A DNA stretch of 64,000 nt from Phytophthora colocasiae (lineage: Eukaryota; Oomycota; Peronosporomycetes; Peronosporales; Peronosporaceae), in contig JAGKQI010000094.1 in the NCBI GenBank assembly GCA_018806915.1, positions 248,001-312,000 on the forward strand, read 5' to 3'. Below the pieces are notes generated by a model that was not told the DNA's origin, did not search any database, and saw only the letters and a program-made list of their open reading frames with translations. This document shows, piece after piece, positions 31,201 through 41,875 of this stretch (the stretch's first letter is position 1; every line of letters starts with the position of its first letter). The position numbers and the translations under genes are program-made.

Positions 31201-34200
31201 CGCGTGTTTGATGCAGGATCACGGAAGTGGATGGCAGCCAGTGGCGTATGCCAGTAAGGTCAACAATGAAGCTGAGAGCAAGTACGGAATCACAGAGTTA
31301 GAATGCTTGGCAGTCGTATGGGCAGTGAAGTTATTTCGACCGTACCTGTATGGAAGGAAGTTCGTGATCATCACTGATCACTCGGCGTTGAAGTGGTTGA
31401 TGACCAGTTCAAATCTGACGGGGAAACTTCACCGCTGGGCTTTGACATTACAGGAATTTAATTTTGAAGTCGAGTATCGACCCGGAACTACGAACGTGGT
31501 GGCGGACGCACTTTCCAGGGCACCAGTGACATCATCTGTACAGGTTTCCCCGCCTAATTTGCAGGGGTCGGACCAAGAAAATCTGCCAGGATGCAAAATC
31601 TGCACAGGTATCACATAGATGCATCAGGTACTGAGTTACTGAAAAATTGGGAGGGATTATCTTCCTTGAACCTTCATCGTGCATCCCATTTCCCCCGTGA
31701 TTGCATGTAACTCAGTACATTGGCAGACCAGATAGAGCAAATCGCATCCGCATCTTCACTCCCTGATCAAGGTAAATTACTTGATGCAGTTGCAAATTAG
31801 GCGGGGAAACCTGTACGAGCAGCAGTTGGCAGAAGACGGAGAGCACGGCGACGAGCACGGATGACGGAGATGACGACGGGGACGGCAATGAACAGTTGCG
31901 TGGATCGAGGACCGGACGTTGAGGGCGCTGTGGCGACTACGCGGAGCGGCAACCCGGACACCGAGAAGAACGTGCAACAGGGCGAGTTGTTAGCGATGAA
32001 CGAGCAGCGGAATGGACCGACGAAGACGAGTGCACCTTCAAACGAACGAGGAGATGCACCCGAACGAGGCTTACGCAGACAACGGGCGAACGACACAACG
32101 CGAACTGGCAAGGAGTTTAGACGGGATGAGCCCCTGTTGACGACGGTATCGAGTGACCAGACGAAGCGGCAGATCAGTGCGGTGTCGACGGCAGGAGCTA
32201 CGTGCGGTACAGAGCGCAGTACGAACGAGTCAGCGTCGGATACCATGATGGCGGCGGTGAATAATACTCCGGCAGTAGCGACAGACAGCACTTCAGCGAT
32301 GACGACGGAAACGGCGGAATCACGCCGAGGAACGCAGACGAACAGTGAATCGGCACGGCCACGCACGAGAGCTGCCAAACGACGAGAAGACGAACGATTG
32401 GGTCGAGAGGAAGCTATTCGGGCACTGAACGAGATGGCGGTCGGTGATGGCGACGACGGTGTTGAAATGTTGGCGGATAGTGAGGGACCGGCGGTGAACA
32501 TGGCGAACAACGTGCGGGCAGCCACGACGAACGAAGCAGTGAACGTGTCGGACAACATGCAGGCAGCTACGACGACAGTGATGATGAAAGATGCTGGGAC
32601 AACGGAGGCGGTATCGGCGGACACGAGTAGTAATGGACCAGCCGAGAGGCATGGAGAGCACGTTGGTGAGGTGTCGATCGAACCTGAGGTGTCGCGCGAG
32701 AGTGAGATGCGAGCCAATGAACGACGGGTGACGACGGAACGCGACGGAGTCCGGCGTGCAGAACGTGTAGAGCGAATTGAGCAGCGACGGATTGCTGAGC
32801 AGACACTGGAGTTGACAGACGACGAAATCCGAGAAGCACAGCGAAAGAGCACGATGGTGAAGCGGTTAGTTGACTCAGGATTTCACCGAGGCCGAAAGGT
32901 AACGACGGTGTACGGATTAGCGGTGATCGAGACGACGGAAGGGCAGCGTGTGATATTGCCACCGGCGTTGAGGCCCGTGGTCTTCAAGGAGCACCATGAT
33001 TCCGTGTGGGCAGGTCATTTGCGTGCACCGCACACTTATGCGAGGATTGCGGCGATTTACTGGTGGCCAGGACTGAGTAAAGAGGTGAAACGTTGGGTAC
33101 GAGGTTGTCAGGAATGTGGCAGCAGGAAGGCGAGACCGCGAGAGGTTGTGCCTCCATTGAGGAGTCTGAGAGGCGGCGATGTTGGTGACAGGTGGGCGCT
33201 GGACGTAGCGGGCCCATTACCGGCGACTGACGGTGGCAACCGGTTCGTGATTGCAGCGGTCGAGTATGTGACGAGATACGTAGTGGCGGTGAGCGTGAAG
33301 CAGCACACTGCAGAAGACGTGGCGTCGTTCCTGATGAAGCACGTCGTGTTGCGGTTTGGAGCTTTTCGCGAGTTATTGACTGACGGTGCCCCAGAAATGG
33401 CTGGACGAGCGATCGAAGAACTGGTGGTGTTGCTACAAGCCGAACAGACGACGGCAGTACCGTACAGGCCTCAACTAGTCGGGTTAGTCGAGAGATTCAA
33501 TCGGACGTGGAAGGATATGGTGGCGACGTACATGCATGACGAAAACCAACGAGATTGGGACCGGTGGGTTGATTTTGCGGTGTATTCCTACAACGCAGGA
33601 CGGCATTCGACGGTGTCCATGTCTCCCAATGAGCTGATGATGGGAAGACGGTTGAGAGGCCCCAACGAGTTGCTACGTGAAACGAGCAGGACGGAAGCTG
33701 GCGAATTAAACGTATATCATCGGGAGTTGGTGGAGGTTTTGAGAAAGAGTCGAGAGTGCGCCGAAGTGTCACGGATTCGCGAGCAAGAGAGGCAAGCGAA
33801 GTATTATAACCGGCAGGTACGAAGACGACGAGAGTTTGAGGTGGGCGACAGAGTGTGGATGTATAAACCACCGCGAGGTGCAAGGGCGACGAAGTTGGTA
33901 CACCAATGGATGGGACCGCTAAGAATAGTGGAACCATCGGGGTATGACAATTTTCTGCTGGAACGAGAAGACGTTCGGGGTGAGAACGAGAAGATCATTG
34001 CACACGTTTCGTTCTTGGTATCTTACCATTACCCTGCGGACTTCCTGAAAGCGGCGGCAGCCGACATTGACGGTGAAATCAGTGGGGAGGACGACAATGG
34101 TTACAAACCGACGGCACGAGCGATTACTGGCGCAGCGATGGCGGCAGTGCAGACAGCAGCGGCTGTACGAGGCGAGAAGAGACGTAGAAGAGCAGTTACG

Positions 34201-34449
34201 AGTCCGGAAGAACGGACGCGACCGAACGAGATTCTGGTGGAGCTCCGGAGACGAAAGCGACGGAATGCGGCTGGACAGTATGTCCTCGAGTACGAACTAC
34301 AACCGGAACGGGTATGGCGGCGACAGCAACGAGGAGAGCTGGCGAACACTAAGAACGACGAGAAGTTTTGGGCAACCATCGAAGAGTACGAGCAGTTGTT
34401 CGGAGCCGGAAGAGTCGTGGAAGACTCTCTGGATGGGGAAGGCGTGTAA
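28055..34449 (+). pseudogene. Gypsy-3 pol: protease, RT, RNase H, integrase; split by a MITE
   Basis: One frame runs from the gag overlap to 31618 and, once the MITE at 31541-31813 and one TA are set aside, continues in phase through 31861 to 34449. The protease has LDSCARYTI (DSC in place of the usual DSG) and LLGIDFL. RT shows FCVDYRALNKVTKK, TTLDLKAGYWQI, MPFGLTNAPSTFQ and LVYLDDIVVF. RNase H shows VVTDASRVGLGA, ELECLAVVWA, ITDHSALKWL and VVADALSR. Integrase shows the HHCC domain (HHDSVWAGHLRAPHTY, then CQECGSRKA) and a DDE core (WALDVAGPL, LLTDGAPEMAG, LVGLVERFNRTWKD). A low-complexity charged linker joins RNase H to integrase. All catalytic residues are intact. The MITE introduces the stop at 31616-31618. 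Confidence 0.92.
31541..31813. mobile_element. 273-bp Tc1/mariner-like MITE inside Gypsy-3 pol
   Basis: Perfect 23-bp terminal inverted repeats (outer part CAGGTTTCCCCGCCTAATTT at 31541, mirrored at 31794-31813) are flanked by TA on both sides (31539-31540 and 31814-31815). Inner subterminal inverted repeats are also present (GTACTGAGTTAC near 31628 and GTAACTCAGTAC near 31708). No coding capacity. The TA duplication suggests mobilisation by a Tc1/mariner-class transposase not present in the window. Setting the insert aside restores the pol frame. Confidence 0.9.
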
Positions 34450-35371
34450 CAGGATGTCATGCCCGACAGACGCAAATCTGACAGACGGACGATGTGGACA
34501 CTTGAAGGACGGACGACGTGGACGCTTGAAGCACGTCCGTGAGTGGGACGCGATGGACTGGAAGAGCTGCAGCACGAGTGGGAGAAGTGCTGGCGGTCTC
34601 AAGGATGGCGAACGGCAGAAGCACAGGCCGATGAGTGTGGCCGCCTTCTACGAGTACATGTACGGGAGCACGGGAGTGCAGCACGAGGTGGCGGAGCAGT
34701 GGTACGATGAGGATTCGGACTGGCTGCGAGCTACTGGATACCGGAGACCTTGAAGTACGAGGACCGGCCGATGAACGAAGGGCTGGAAGGCTCACTTCAA
34801 AAGATTCGACGAAGGGAGCAAGTGGAGCTCACTTCGAAATTTGCGCTGGGGAGAGCGGACTTCGAAACGAGAGCTGGAGAGCTCATTACGCAATTTGCAG
34901 GCTGCTTGAGAAGCAGGCAGCAGGCAACCGAACGAGCGGACAAGGCTTTGGACGACGGTGACGAGTGGTGAGAACTGGGCGGGCAGCGGAACGGGACTGG
35001 GCGACACTAGAAGGCGGCGGCGACTGGAAGTGCTTTGGTGAGTACTCCGACAGCTGTGCGAGCGACTTCACGTCACCTGGAGGGTCTCAATGGTGTCGGC
35101 GGGCTCAGGACGAACTGCGAGGAGCTGAAGGACGAAGACTTGGCTGTGACTGAGACGACGAAAGAGACGAACGAGACGAACGAAAGTAGGCATTAAGAGT
35201 AGTGTCTATTCAATAAATAGGGTCGCAGCACGAAGCTACGGGCCCGGCGCAGCAACAAGTGGTTGCTGTCGGCCAGAAGGTGTTAAATCTATACGAAGTG
35301 AACGGGACGCAGAAGCCAGGAGCAATACGACTTGCTCAACGTGCCGGGCAAGATAAAAGGCAAACGCTACA
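34445..35371 (+). repeat. Gypsy-3 3' LTR
   Basis: Same 927-bp sequence as 24927-25853. Its first bases (TGTAA) supply the stop codon of the pol frame at 34447-34449. AATAAA at 35212. Confidence 0.93.
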
Positions 35372-36767
35372 GTGGCTGCTTGAGTGCGACTGTGATGTCC
35401 AGTGGGATGCTTGTATCGTTCGTATAGCTATTTTACAAGGGCAGTTTGAATTAGCAAAATGGCTACAAAAGAGGCTACCGACCGCCTCTGCGAACGAGAT
35501 CGCAGGGTGGGCGCAAGCAGCAGCTGAAATAGGAGACTTGGCAATGGTTAAATGGTCTTGCAGCTTACTGACTGAGCGGGACACTGATCAGAATCCTCAT
35601 TATGCACTGGAAGAATTGGATTTGGTTGGAGTTGTGCGGATTGCTACCAATTGCGGTCACCTTCATTTACTACAGTGGATGATGGACGAACCGATTCGAA
35701 ACATTTTTCTGTCAGAATTAAAAGAATCTCCACAGGACAAGATTAATGTTTCTATGGCAGCAGCTCGTGGACATATCGCTACTCTCACTTGGTTAATTCA
35801 CCACTATCCGCAAATGTGCGATGTTCGTTATGCATATTTAAATGCTGCTGGAAATGGCCACCTGGATATTATTCGCTTACTGCTTTCGTCTCCCATTGGA
35901 AACATCTCTTCATCAGAAGCTGTTGGTGCAGCTGCAAGAAATGGCCATCTTGATATTGTAAAGTGCCTCGTAGCCGCAGGATTCTCAACGAATAAAGCCA
36001 TAGACTGTGCCGCAGAGGGTGGATACCTCAGTGTCGTAGAATGGCTTCACGAAAATACCCCGCACAGCAGCATTACGAATGCGATGCATCATGCAGCGAT
36101 AAACGGCCACCTGGATGTCGTGAAGTGGCTTCACGAAAATTGTAGAGAGGGATGCTACGTTGGTACTATGACTACTACTGCTATCCGAGGTCATTTAGAT
36201 GTGGTTCGATGGTTTCATGAGAACACCAATGCAAGTTGCACAATAAGAGCATCCATTGCTCTTATTGCTGCTGAGGCTGCGAGGAAAGGTGACCTCGACA
36301 TGGTAAAGTGGTTATTTTTCAATAGAACGGAAGGTTGTACAACGGATGCTATGGATTATGCCGCTGGAAACGGACACCTAGATGTGGTGAAGTGGCTTCA
36401 TTCCAATAGAACGGAGGGTTGTACAACTCACGCCATGGATTCTGCTGCTAGAAATGGACATCTCGGTGTGGTGAAATGACTGCATGCGAATCGACCGGAG
36501 GGCTGCACCACGCAAGCGATGGATAAAGCAGCACAAAACAATCACCTTGCAGTGCTAAAGTGGCTCGACCAAAACAGGACAGAAGGGTTTACGGACAAAG
36601 CCATATGCGGTGCAGTTCGTATGGGCAACTTGGAAGTACTTGAGTGGCTTTATTCTCGTCAACCTGAGCTTTGTCGAATTACAATTGTGCAAACGACGTG
36701 CTATTTTGTGGTTTTTGCACCAGAATTGTCGGAGACTCTGAAGAAGGCTCTGGCTGACAAAAGCTAA

Positions 36768-37194
36768 TATAAATGTGCTTCCTGTGCCTCAACGCGCTAG
36801 ATCGAGTCAACATGCACCATCTCGTCGCTACTGTCTTCTACGGCTGCGCCAGGGATCCCGAAGTTTGGCCGACATTAGTTCTACATGTAGCTGGAACTTG
36901 TAACTATCGATCAGTCCTTTCTGACGCACGCATTAACCGTCAATGGATGGTTAGGAAGATCTCACCAATTTTCTCGATACCTAGTGCGGTTGTGAGCACG
37001 AAATACAACTTACCCTATGTGTCAGCTCAGTTTGAAAACGAATAAAAATTCATCCCGTTAGGAAACAAACAACTTAGCACTGCTTCCTGCTTTTCTTCTC
37101 CTTGAGCAAATTCAATTCGTTTTCATCATTACCGGGAGATTCCAACTTTCGAGATCGCCTCTAATTTGGTTTTGCAATCATTGTCTTACCATCA
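36768..37194. other. Gap downstream of the ankyrin gene
   Basis: Contains one short plus-strand open frame (36773-37045, 90 codons) with no recognisable features. Otherwise I see nothing. Confidence 0.3.
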
Positions 37195-37653
37195 ATGCTT
37201 GCGTTGATGATTGATGTTCTGCATGAAAGCAGAAACTTTCGACTTCAGTATGCTTTCACTTTCAAATTAGCTGCCAACGATGAAGATCGTTTTTGCCATC
37301 ATCGGTTGATCGAAGAGAAGGTCAAGTCAGGCGAAAAATTGAAGGCTGTCATCGCCCGAATCGCTCAGACGCTCCATGTGGCGGGCCAGGCAGACATGAT
37401 CCATGTGTACAAGGCTGTGGATCCGTTCGAGAAAGCTGATCCCGCCGCCAAGAAGCTGCAAAATGGCAGCATTTCCGCCCACAACCTACAAAGCGTCTCC
37501 AGAAAAGACACAGAATTCAAGCGTGTGCAGCAGACAAGGTTCACTTTGCCCTCGACGTTCCTATCAGAATTGAGTCGCTCTTTCGGTACGCTACGGAGCG
37601 TCGCTACTTTGGTACGTACTGTTACTGCTTCGCCACTACCAAAGTTTCAATGA
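37195..37653 (+). CDS. Hypothetical protein fragment
   Basis: A 152-codon open frame with balanced, protein-like composition (RLIEEKVKSGEKLKAVIARI, AGQADMIHVYKAVDPFEK). I do not recognise the family. The first Met (MLALMIDVLHE) lacks an obvious promoter context, and the C-terminal part is less convincing. It could be a remnant of a longer gene or retroelement. Confidence 0.3.
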   Translation: MLALMIDVLHESRNFRLQYAFTFKLAANDEDRFCHHRLIEEKVKSGEKLKAVIARIAQTLHVAGQADMIHVYKAVDPFEKADPAAKKLQNGSISAHNLQSVSRKDTEFKRVQQTRFTLPSTFLSELSRSFGTLRSVATLVRTVTASPLPKFQ

Positions 37654-38616
37654 TCTTGACTTAAGTGTTTCCAGGTCTGGCTAAAACCGGGGAGATTAAC
37701 TATGTGGGGCTTTTTGATCGCACTCTTCTGTCGTGCATCGGCTCAAATCGGAGTTGTAGGAGATTTTTGTGTGGTGCTTGCTGTCTTGGCTGGGATGAGT
37801 AGCTTTGCTCTCGAGTTGATGTCATTATTGGGGATGTATCATCATCGACAGTGATGACGACTCTTCATCGCTAAGCGAATGAACAGAGTTTGCATAAAAG
37901 AATATCAAGCTTGTTTTGATATTTTTTCTACTATAACAGTTAATATACGAGCATGTGTCTTGAGCTTGAAGAATGTCACCGCCTTCAAGGAGAAAATAAA
38001 TAAAACTAAGGTAAAAAATCAAATATGGGCCGAGATAAAAGATGCTCGAATTACTCGGCATCTACTTATGCGTTGATAAAAAGTGAGACAGTTTCTGAAA
38101 CTTCGCAAACCAGAGATTTTTTCTCGATTTTTTGTAGTAGCAGACCAATGAAATTAAGCTCATGCCCGTGGAGAAGAAAAAAATCGACTTAATCAGTTTA
38201 CGGCCGAATTTAGTCTTGCTTTCAGTATTGAAAGCGCTGAGTGAGTGTCATTTTTGTGACCATTTGAGGTTTGGGTTATTCCACCCTCACCTTTTATATT
38301 TCCACTTGTGATCAAGTTTCGACGGAAATTAACTTACGGAGGACAAACAGTAAAAGTCAAGTGCCGAAGAAGCCGACAAAGCGTAAACGAGTCGCAGTTG
38401 GGGGGAGGCTGTTTACCCATGAAGTGCTCCAGGAACTTGCTGAGGCTGGCATCAAAAACCAAGTCGTCTAAGAAAGCTGTTACTACAACTGCAGGTAAAG
38501 GTGTAGAAGAGTACATGTAGCGCATATCACTTGTTCAGCTGTATTCTAAACAACAAAATGTTAGTCGAGTGTCTTGCACAGTGAGGTTGAATAGATGCTT
38601 TACTTACCAAATCAGT
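37654..38616. other. Intergenic stretch
   Basis: AT-rich with scattered stops. A short lysine-rich frame (38308-38520) and an overlapping one reading VPKKPTKRKRVAVGG are the only coding-like signals, and neither is convincing. No repeat or RNA seen. Confidence 0.3.
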
Positions 38617-38690
38617 GCGGAGAATTAACGGGACTTGAACCCGCGACAACCCCGCTCCCATAATGGGCCCTCAATAAGCTCGCCGCCAAC
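38617..38690 (-). pseudogene. tRNA 3'-half-like remnant
   Basis: The minus strand has a T-arm (GCGGG-TTCAAGT-CCCGT) followed by an acceptor-like TAATTCTCC, but no matching 5' acceptor strand and no valid anticodon arm upstream. Confidence 0.3.
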
Positions 38691-39099
38691 CAGGAAGGCG
38701 GCTGATCTGTCATCGCCTGGAGCCATGACACCTCGCGCCAAATTTACAAATTTAATTTTTGAAGGTATTCGTATTTAGTGTGTTTTAGCCAATAAAGTAC
38801 TTGCTCTGTGAAAAACTTCACGTGATTGGCAGTTAAAATACGGCCCTAAAATGGTTGATGGCCCTAAATTGATGATTTACCATACCAAAATTTATCCGAC
38901 TTCCGACCGCTCACTTCCGACCACTCCGACTGTACCAAAGTTTTGGAACACACCAAAAAAGGAAGGCTCAAATCTGAGCCACTCAATTTGCACCCACGCC
39001 CACTAAAAGCAGCCGCCGACAAGCCGAGCGCTCCCTCATTCATCATTTTTTTCAAGGTAGCGCTCAAGCCTCCAAGGCCTCAAGACCCCCCGCCCCCTC

Positions 39100-39170
39100 G
39101 CTTGCATGGCCCAATGGTAGGGCCCGAGCCTAAAAACTCGGAGGTGCTGGTTCGATTCCAGCTGCAAGCA
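39100..39170 (+). tRNA. tRNA-like sequence with 8-nt anticodon loop, possible SINE head
   Basis: Folds as a near-perfect cloverleaf: acceptor GCTTGCA/TGCAAGC, D-arm GCCC-AATGGTA-GGGC, anticodon stem CCGAG/CTCGG, T-arm GCTGG-TTCGATT-CCAGC. The anticodon loop is CCTAAAAA, 8 nt in place of 7, so the anticodon cannot be read with confidence (AAA if the T is position 33). The downstream sequence is GT-rich (39180-39225). An intact fold with an abnormal loop, followed by unrelated sequence, suggests a tRNA-derived SINE head or a pseudogene more than a working tRNA. Confidence 0.55.
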
Positions 39171-39439
39171 TCCAGTGTGAGAGTGTGCATGTGTGCGTGT
39201 TTGTGTATGTGTGTGCGTGCTATTGCTGAGTGGTTGGCTTGAGTTAAACTTTGTGTGCTTAGCTCAGAGGTTAACATTGCTGTTCCGCAAGGAGGTTAAG
39301 CTTTGTGTTCTGGGCTTGGTGGTTACGAGTCTCTTTTCAAGCATTCAATACATGATCGTTTGCAGTTCATTGTGTGTTTAATGGCTGTGTTTGAATGTCT
39401 TACTCGCTAACCTGCTCCAAAATGTTCTGTGTGTAGCCT

Positions 39440-41193
39440 GGGGATGGATCTTGGATGGCAGGAGTTTGCAGGAGCCGTTCGTGGCGCTCAATCATGGTGT
39501 TGAGTGCACCAGAGCGATGAAGGGCACGCAGGTGCTTGAGGACGGCACCTGAACCACGGGAGCTGATGCTGCGCTCGCCAAGAAATGCGAGGACGGACTT
39601 CTCAGCACGAGCCCCAAGTGCAGAACCTGATCGCGGTAGTCTGGTGTCGCTGCGTCAGCACAAATCCATCCTCTAGAAACAGCTTCATAGAACGCGACAA
39701 GCTGCTTGGCATCCGACTTCTGCTGCTTCGAGATCGGTGCACGCCACAGCCGAGGATCTTGAGCGTACCACGCGTACCAAGTCACTTTTGAAGGTGAGTT
39801 CTGCTGATCTGCGCTGCTTCTTTCTTGATCTTGCTGACGTCGGCATGTCAGTTTCTGGCTTCTGTCTCTCTTGTTTTGACGCTTGTATAGGGTCGTTGTT
39901 CAGTTTAGCCTCAAGCGCATCCATCAGCATCCTGTCGCTTCGTGGGCTCGATAAAGTGATGAATGACAGCAGCCTGGTGCATGATGATCTTCTGCTCGTT
40001 GCTCGGTCCTGCCGGTTGCTTTGCTGCCTCCTGTTGCTGTTGGTTGCTTGATGGCTTGCTGTCCTCACAGGTTGACTCAGGGCTTGAAATATGCGATGAC
40101 CATGCGAGCAGTTCAGCACGCGAGCTGCCACAGATCGACAGCACAAGCTTCAATGCGTTTGACAGCTGGAGCTTCAGCGTTCAAGGCCTTCAGCAGCGGA
40201 TAGTGACGAAGAACACTGGCGGTAAGCACATCCAGCACGGCTTGATTCACATTGTGTCGTGGTGGTTTCTAGACCGTGGCAAGTGGTGAACAGAAGGCGC
40301 TGGAATTTGGTGATCGTCGCTTTAGTCACGAGAGTCGAGGCGGTCAAGTCTTGGAGGCACCTTGGCGTCAGCACCATATCCGCTGAGTATTTTACTGACT
40401 TTGTGGTCTTCTTTGCTCGTGTTGAAGATGTAGTTGAAGCCCTTGTTTGTTGTGCTCATGTTCCAGGCACCGCGATCGAAAATCCAACGCGCAGTTAGCT
40501 CTCCACTGCCATTAGCATGCTGTGCCCCACCGCGGCGGAAGGAGTGAGACGTCAGCGCGGCCTTGACTCCAGCTGCGACGCTGATCCTGTCCAGCACGCG
40601 GTTCACATGAGCGTAGATGGTTGGTGTTGTGTCTACCCCTGCAGCTGATGGTGCGTTGAGTCCAGCGAGTCAGCAGGATGATCGAGAATCTCCAGCAACG
40701 GCATCGGCGGACAGCGAGATCGCTTGGCTTGGCAGGAGGTCTGGCAGGTTGTCGATAACGTTGGGGCATGGAGCGGTCTGCATCAGCAGAGCTAGAGCCG
40801 CATAGCGAACATTGGGCGCGTCTCGAAGGCCGTCCCAGGGAAGAGAGACAAGCCTTGCTCTTCCGATGTCTTCATCCGGATAAAGCGAACGAAGAGCACA
40901 CTGCCAGCGTCGATGGACACGTTTGGCTTACGCAGCAGTGCGAGGTCTGACGCTCGTCCAAAAAGGTGCCACAACAAGCACAAGAGTGCAGCGTCCTGAT
41001 AGTCACTAGAACAGCTTGCATTAACATACAAATACATTAGCATTCGTTTCAAATCACTCTTTGTACATGGTGGTGCCTTGTTGATAAAGCCACCACCGTC
41101 ACGCTTCATGCAAAAATTGTCTAGCGTCTTCCCCATTTTCAGCAACCGCGCTTCCAGTGAGCTTACGGTGCTGAGAAACTGGTCAGGAGCCAT
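39440..41193 (-). mobile_element. Crypton-type tyrosine-recombinase transposon, decayed
   Basis: The minus strand encodes a Crypton-like recombinase in pieces. 40792-41193 holds the N-terminal core with the first catalytic Arg (FGRASDLALLR). 40322-40640 holds SHSFRRGGAQHANG (the HxxR box) and GFNYIFNTSKEDHKV with the nucleophilic Tyr region. 39492-40377 holds the C-terminal region (LQDLTASTLVTKATITKFQR, then TWYAWYAQDPRLWRA). Breaks include an opal codon near 40672 and frame changes near 40790, 40320 and 39700. There is no RT or RNase H, which separates Cryptons from DIRS elements. Ends are not defined because Cryptons lack inverted repeats. Confidence 0.75.
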
Positions 41194-41875
41194 AGCTTAG
41201 CTTGCCTATAGTACTGCATTGAAGTATTTCTCACCAAAGCGGCTTGCCGTTTTGCCCTCAACAAACGCAAGATGCATACCAAACTTGTCCATTACGGACA
41301 CAAAGCACTTCCACTATCGTCACGCTCAATACAGACACGCACATACTCCTCTGTCACACACTCCAGACTTTAGAAACCGCATGAATGCCGCTACGGCAGT
41401 TGCCTTAGCACGCTTGGTGTTTCAGGCGCTAAGCTCTTCTAACCCCATTCCTCTTGTCGGATAGATAGGAAATATTTAAGTGATATGAGTTTGACTTGCT
41501 TCTTGAGAGTCCATACACATATTTGACGGAGCTTTCCGACTCGATACGTCGGAACAGCTGGCTTACAGGACTTGCCTTTTTTAGAGCGATGTGATTGGTA
41601 GAAAATGACTATCAAATGATCTGTGATTGGTCGGAACATTCCATCTCGATGCCTATTGGCTTTTGCGCGAAAACCTGAATGCATACAAATTCCAAGTATG
41701 GTCGGATGGATTGTCATATTCAACCTTACCGTAGTAATGAGCACGAAAAACGAAACGCGTAGTAGGAATTTTAACTAATTTTTTTTATTATTGTTTATGC
41801 TGTATGAGAGTGACGATGTATGCTGTATGCAAGTACCGCCATAAATAAAAATAATTATTGTTAATAATTCCTGCC
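41194..41875. other. Upstream region of the BRD8-like gene
   Basis: No gene or repeat seen. The last 120 bp are AT-rich and should hold the promoter of the gene at 41876, but I find no convincing Inr match. Confidence 0.3.

Larger units (their letters stand above)
24927..35371 (+). mobile_element. Gypsy-3: 10.4-kb Ty3/Gypsy retrotransposon inside the ankyrin gene
   Basis: Flanked by 927-bp direct repeats (24927-25853 and 34445-35371) that differ at about four positions by eye, and by GTGG on both sides (24923-24926 and 35372-35375; AGTGG if the terminal A of the LTR is shared). The internal part begins TGGTGGTCATACAGG, a plausible primer-binding site right after the LTR. A purine tract (GGATGGGGAAGGCG) precedes the 3' LTR. 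It carries gag and a pol frame in the order protease-RT-RNase H-integrase with no chromodomain. Pol is interrupted only by a MITE (31541-31813). Size and near-identical LTRs mark a recent, probably recently active family. Confidence 0.93.
24492..36767 (+). pseudogene. Ankyrin-repeat gene split by Gypsy-3, plus one nonsense codon
   Basis: The 5' part (24492-24926, 145 codons) has an N-terminal region typical of oomycete ankyrin proteins (PHIVAKLDEFLDG) and ends at DIVKW. The 3' part resumes at 35372 (WLLECDCDVQW) in the same frame once one GTGG duplication is discounted. It contains about ten ankyrin repeats of the GHLDVVKWLHEN type to 36767. A TGA at 36477-36479 replaces the Trp expected in VVKWL, and the frame continues for 96 codons beyond it (HANRPEGCTTQAMDKAAQ ... 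LADKS). Ankyrin repeats mediate protein binding; the partner is unknown. As it stands the 5' half reads into the LTR and would give a 248-residue chimera ending at 25235. Confidence 0.85.

Noticed and set aside
31797..32852. 351-codon minus-strand frame
   Set aside because: Shadow of the charged linker before integrase; low-complexity composition only.
36773..37045. Small secreted effector candidate (90 codons)
   Set aside because: No convincing signal peptide, no RxLR or LFLAK motif, weak start context.
38617..38690. Functional tRNA on the minus strand
   Set aside because: Only T-arm and 3' acceptor are present. No pairing 5' strand and no anticodon loop with T33, so it is kept only as a remnant.
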